64,000 bases of DNA. Source: Pseudomonas botevensis. Lineage in GTDB: Bacteria > Pseudomonadota > Gammaproteobacteria > Pseudomonadales > Pseudomonadaceae. This document shows, piece after piece, positions 60,790 through 64,000 of the stretch. The stretch lies in assembly GCF_019145475.1 (NCBI RefSeq), contig NZ_JAHTKI010000012.1:1-64000 (forward strand), in the 5' to 3' direction. A program made the position numbers and the translations under genes. The notes under the pieces were generated by a model, which was given only the letters and a program-made list of their open reading frames with translations, was not told the DNA's origin and did not search any database. Numbering within the stretch: position 1 is the first letter of the stretch; every line of letters starts with the position of its first letter.

Positions 60790-62586
60790 GTGAGTGATTT
60801 GAGTCATATCCGCAATTTCTCCATCATCGCCCACATTGACCATGGCAAGTCGACGCTGGCTGACCGCTTCATCCAGATGTGCGGCGGCCTGGCCGATCGT
60901 GAAATGGAAGCCCAGGTACTGGACTCCATGGAGCTGGAACGTGAACGCGGGATCACCATCAAGGCCCACAGCGTCACCCTTTATTACAAAGCCAAAGACG
61001 GCATCAACTACCAGCTGAACTTCATTGACACCCCGGGCCACGTCGACTTCACCTACGAAGTCAGCCGTTCCCTGGCGGCCTGTGAAGGTGCCTTGCTGGT
61101 GGTCGACGCCGGTCAGGGCGTTGAAGCCCAGTCCGTAGCCAACTGCTACACCGCCATCGAGCAGGGCCTTGAGGTCATGCCGGTGCTGAACAAGATCGAC
61201 CTGCCACAGGCCGAGCCTGATCGCGTCAAGGACGAGATCGAGAAGATCATCGGCATCGACGCTGCCGACGCCGTCACTTGCAGCGCCAAGACCGGCCTGG
61301 GTGTCGACGAGGTTCTGGAGCGTCTGGTTGCCACCATTCCTGCGCCGACCGGCGAAATCGACGCGCCACTGCAAGCGCTGATCATCGATTCCTGGTTCGA
61401 CAACTACCTGGGCGTTGTTTCCCTGGTGCGCGTGCGTCAAGGCCGCGTGAAGAAGGGCGACAAGATCCTGGTGAAATCCACCGGCAAGGTGCATCTGGTC
61501 GACAGCGTCGGCGTGTTCACGCCCAAGCACACCAACACCGCCGATCTGAAGGCTGGCGAAGTGGGCTTCATCATTGCCAGCATCAAGGACATTCATGGTG
61601 CGCCGGTCGGTGACACCCTGACCCTCAGCTCCACCCCGGACGTTGAAGTGCTGCCCGGCTTCAAACGCATCCAGCCACAGGTTTACGCCGGTCTGTTCCC
61701 GGTCAGCTCCGACGACTTCGAGGACTTCCGCGAAGCGTTGCAGAAACTGACCCTGAACGACTCGTCGCTGCAGTACACCCCGGAAAGCTCCGACGCCCTG
61801 GGCTTCGGCTTCCGTTGCGGCTTCCTCGGCATGCTGCACATGGAAATCATCCAGGAACGTCTCGAGCGCGAGTACGACCTGGACCTGATCACCACGGCGC
61901 CGACGGTAATCTTCGAGCTGGTGCTGAAAACCGGTGAAACGATTTACGTCGATAACCCGTCGAAGCTGCCGGACGTTTCGGCCATCGAAGACATGCGCGA
62001 GCCTATCGTGCGCGCCAACATCCTGGTGCCGCAGGAGCACCTGGGCAACGTCATTACCCTGTGCATCGAGAAGCGTGGCGTACAGGTCGACATGCTGTTC
62101 CTCGGCAATCAGGTGCAGGTCACCTACGATTTGCCGATGAACGAAGTGGTTCTCGACTTCTTCGACCGTCTGAAATCCACCAGTCGCGGCTATGCTTCGC
62201 TGGACTACCATTTCGATCGTTACCAATCGGCTAATCTGGTGAAGCTGGACGTGCTGATCAACGGTGACAAGGTCGACGCCCTGGCGTTGATCGTGCACCG
62301 CGACAACTCTCACTTCAAAGGTCGCCAGCTGACCGAGAAGATGAAAGAACTGATTCCTCGTCAGATGTTCGACGTGGCCATCCAGGCCGCCATCGGCGGT
62401 CAGATCGTCGCCCGGACAACCGTCAAGGCGCTCAGAAAGAACGTATTGGCCAAATGCTACGGCGGCGACGTGAGCCGTAAGAAAAAGCTGCTTGAAAAGC
62501 AGAAGGCCGGTAAGAAACGCATGAAACAGGTGGGCAACGTGGAAATTCCACAAGAAGCCTTCCTCGCCGTGCTCAGGTTGGAATAG
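60790..62586 (+). CDS. lepA: elongation factor 4 (LepA)
   Basis: LepA is a translational GTPase that acts on ribosomes under stress and in initiation or biogenesis. It has 598 residues with G1 AHIDHGKST (near 14), DTPGH, NKID and the LepA-specific C-terminal domain ending KKRMKQVGNVEIPQEAFLAV. The start codon is GTG with a weak ribosome-binding site. lepB follows after 9 nt, the usual arrangement. Confidence 0.98.
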   Translation: MSDLSHIRNFSIIAHIDHGKSTLADRFIQMCGGLADREMEAQVLDSMELERERGITIKAHSVTLYYKAKDGINYQLNFIDTPGHVDFTYEVSRSLAACEGALLVVDAGQGVEAQSVANCYTAIEQGLEVMPVLNKIDLPQAEPDRVKDEIEKIIGIDAADAVTCSAKTGLGVDEVLERLVATIPAPTGEIDAPLQALIIDSWFDNYLGVVSLVRVRQGRVKKGDKILVKSTGKVHLVDSVGVFTPKHTNTADLKAGEVGFIIASIKDIHGAPVGDTLTLSSTPDVEVLPGFKRIQPQVYAGLFPVSSDDFEDFREALQKLTLNDSSLQYTPESSDALGFGFRCGFLGMLHMEIIQERLEREYDLDLITTAPTVIFELVLKTGETIYVDNPSKLPDVSAIEDMREPIVRANILVPQEHLGNVITLCIEKRGVQVDMLFLGNQVQVTYDLPMNEVVLDFFDRLKSTSRGYASLDYHFDRYQSANLVKLDVLINGDKVDALALIVHRDNSHFKGRQLTEKMKELIPRQMFDVAIQAAIGGQIVARTTVKALRKNVLAKCYGGDVSRKKKLLEKQKAGKKRMKQVGNVEIPQEAFLAVLRLE

Positions 62587-62595
62587 TCAGGTCCT

Positions 62596-63450
62596 ATGTC
62601 ACTAAATTTCCCGCTGTTGCTGGTTATCGCCGTGTTCGTCTGCGGCCTGTTGGCGTTGCTCGATCTGTTGATCCTGGCACCGCGTCGGCGTTCCGCCATC
62701 GCTTCGTATCAGGGCAGCGTCAGCCAGCCTGATGTGCTGGTGGTGGAAAAACTGAACAAGGAACCGCTGCTGGTCGAATACGGCAAGTCGTTCTTCCCGG
62801 TGCTGTTCATCGTGCTGGTGCTGCGTTCGTTTCTGGTCGAGCCGTTCCAGATTCCGTCCGGCTCGATGAAACCGACCCTGGATGTCGGCGATTTCATTCT
62901 GGTGAACAAGTTCTCTTACGGGATCCGCCTGCCGGTGATCGACAAGAAAGTCATCGAAGTCGGTAACCCGCAACGCGGTGATGTGATGGTGTTCCGCTAC
63001 CCGAGCGATCCGAACGTCAACTACATCAAGCGTGTGGTCGGCCTGCCGGGCGACACGGTGCGCTACACCGCCGACAAGCGCCTGTTCGTCAATGGCGAGT
63101 CGATTGCCGAGCAGTTGGTCGGTTCCGAGCCGGGCACCCTGGGCAGCGCGGAGCTGTACAAGGAAAAACTCGGCGAAGCCGAGCACCTGATCCGCAAGGA
63201 AATGAGCCGTTACCGCGCCACCCCGGACCATAGCTGGACCGTGCCGGCCGGGCACTACTTCATGATGGGCGACAACCGCGACAACTCGAACGACAGTCGC
63301 TACTGGGATGATCCGAACATTCCCAAGGACCTGCTGGGCATGGTTCCCGACCGCAATATCGTCGGCAAGGCCTTCGCGGTCTGGATGAGCTGGCCGGAGC
63401 CGAAACTCAGCCACCTGCCGAACTTCTCGCGGGTCGGCCTGATCAAGTAA
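62596..63450 (+). CDS. lepB: signal peptidase I (LepB)
   Basis: LepB removes signal peptides of exported proteins. It has 284 residues, two N-terminal membrane helices (about 5-25 and 60-78) and the catalytic Ser in IPSGSMKPTL and Lys in YIKRVVGLPGD. The conserved box GDNRDNSNDSRYW lies near 225. It follows lepA. Confidence 0.97.
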   Translation: MSLNFPLLLVIAVFVCGLLALLDLLILAPRRRSAIASYQGSVSQPDVLVVEKLNKEPLLVEYGKSFFPVLFIVLVLRSFLVEPFQIPSGSMKPTLDVGDFILVNKFSYGIRLPVIDKKVIEVGNPQRGDVMVFRYPSDPNVNYIKRVVGLPGDTVRYTADKRLFVNGESIAEQLVGSEPGTLGSAELYKEKLGEAEHLIRKEMSRYRATPDHSWTVPAGHYFMMGDNRDNSNDSRYWDDPNIPKDLLGMVPDRNIVGKAFAVWMSWPEPKLSHLPNFSRVGLIK

Positions 63451-63457
63451 TCACACA

Positions 63458-63480
63458 CGGCGCTGTTGACCACAGCGCCG
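63458..63480 (+). other. hairpin between lepB and rnc
   Basis: CGGCGCTG (63458-63465) and CAGCGCCG (63473-63480) pair perfectly around TTGACCA. No T-tract follows, so it is not a standard terminator. It lies in the leader of rnc, where in E. coli RNase III cuts its own mRNA; a similar role is only a guess here. Confidence 0.6.
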
Positions 63481-63518
63481 AATGCATTTCTGGAACCGGC
63501 ACAATCGGCTCCGTGCGC

Positions 63519-63638
63519 ATGAAGCCAACGAAATTCAGGACGTTATTTTTGAACACAGCGTTAATTGTCCCAGGCCTGCGTCGTATCCCGGCGATGGCAG
63601 TGGAAACCAGCCACGAACTCAGCGTGGTCAAACCGTGA
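63519..63638 (+). CDS. small ORF of 39 aa, coupled to rnc
   Basis: The frame from ATG 63519 encodes MKPTKFRTLFLNTALIVPG and continues to a TGA that overlaps the rnc GTG (GTGA). Position and coupling are those of the DUF4845 gene (about 120-130 residues) that I recall between lepB and rnc in other pseudomonads, but I cannot match the residues confidently. It could be a shrunken remnant or a new leader peptide. There is no clear ribosome-binding site. Confidence 0.35.
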   Translation: MKPTKFRTLFLNTALIVPGLRRIPAMAVETSHELSVVKP

Positions 63639-64000
63639 GCGTTTCTCTAAGCCGTCTCGAGCGTCAGCTCGGTTATACCTTCAAGGATCAGGAACTGATG
63701 GTCCTGGCCCTTACGCACCGCAGTTTTGCCGGGCGCAACAACGAGCGTCTGGAATTTCTTGGCGACGCGATCCTCAACTTTGTCGCCGGCGAAGCGTTGT
63801 TCGAACGCTTCCCGCTGGCCCGCGAAGGCCAGTTGTCGCGTTTGCGCGCCCGGCTGGTGAAGGGTGAGACCCTGGCAGTGCTGGCCCGTGGTTTTGATCT
63901 GGGCGACTACCTGCGCCTGGGCTCCGGCGAGTTGAAAAGTGGCGGTTTCCGTCGCGAGTCGATCCTGGCCGACGCCCTCGAAGCGCTGATCGGTGCGATC
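63635..64000 (+). CDS. rnc: ribonuclease III (Rnc), 5' part
   Basis: The first 122 codons of RNase III are present and the gene runs off the window. The start MSVSLSRLERQLGYTFKDQE at GTG 63635 is followed by LTHRSFAGRNNERLEFLGDA, where ERLEFLGD is the catalytic signature. ADALEALIGAI contains the second acidic active-site group. Rnc cleaves double-stranded RNA in rRNA processing and mRNA decay. The downstream double-stranded RNA-binding domain is beyond the end of the window. Confidence 0.96.
   Translation, partial: MSVSLSRLERQLGYTFKDQELMVLALTHRSFAGRNNERLEFLGDAILNFVAGEALFERFPLAREGQLSRLRARLVKGETLAVLARGFDLGDYLRLGSGELKSGGFRRESILADALEALIGAI

Overview
The window is a chromosomal stretch from a member of the Pseudomonas fluorescens group. 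The evidence is the GC-rich coding sequence, a complete algD-to-algA alginate operon in Pseudomonas order, a dauBAR D-arginine operon closely resembling that of P. aeruginosa, the lepA-lepB-rnc block, and several copies of the short Pseudomonas REP palindrome (core GGGAGCGGGCTTGC). I saw no tRNA, rRNA, CRISPR array, insertion sequence or prophage.

Left part (1-11 kb): a small unrecognised gene, then a LysR regulator divergent from a four-gene efflux cassette (outer-membrane factor, FUSC permease, DUF1656 peptide, HlyD adaptor). A patchier segment follows, with a delta-60-repeat beta-propeller protein, a Sel1-like lipoprotein, an SDR oxidoreductase and a small membrane protein. A 15-codon copy of the SDR 3' end lies on the far side of the lipoprotein gene, a trace of rearrangement.

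Alginate operon (11.2-27.6 kb, minus strand): algD-alg8-alg44-algK-algE-algG-algX-algL-algI-algJ-algF-algA. These cover precursor synthesis (AlgA, AlgD), c-di-GMP-gated polymerisation (Alg8, Alg44), periplasmic passage and export (AlgK, AlgE), epimerisation (AlgG), acetylation (AlgI, AlgJ, AlgF, AlgX) and lysis (AlgL). About 800 nt of mostly AT-richer, apparently non-coding DNA precedes algD. A REP palindrome sits inside the operon between algI and algL.

Middle (28-44.5 kb): yaaA, a NodB-fold secreted protein with an eroded metal site, a PIN-PhoH ATPase, moaCDE, a basic-amino-acid binding protein, dauBAR, rhlB, a carboxylesterase and the general amino-acid transporter aapJQMP. A palindrome around TCCA-N3-TATGGA-like cores recurs upstream of dauB and the binding protein, and in a looser form upstream of aapJ, suggesting shared control of arginine and amino-acid uptake and catabolism.

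Right part (44.5-64 kb): an MqsRA toxin-antitoxin pair with a perfect 23-bp operator palindrome, a FadR-type regulator coupled to a CynX-type transporter, and a run of small enzymes (NTF2-like, GIY-YIG, GST-like, glutaredoxin). Core genes follow: yejK/ndpA, an HU gene, rlmF, valS, holC, pepA, lptFG, lepA, lepB and the start of rnc. The DUF4845 gene I expect between lepB and rnc is replaced by a 39-codon ORF.

Most of the window is ordinary core genome. The best leads are the shared dau/aap palindrome, the mqsRA operator and its neighbouring duplicated start, the eroded deacetylase, the SDR remnant and the lepB-rnc gap.
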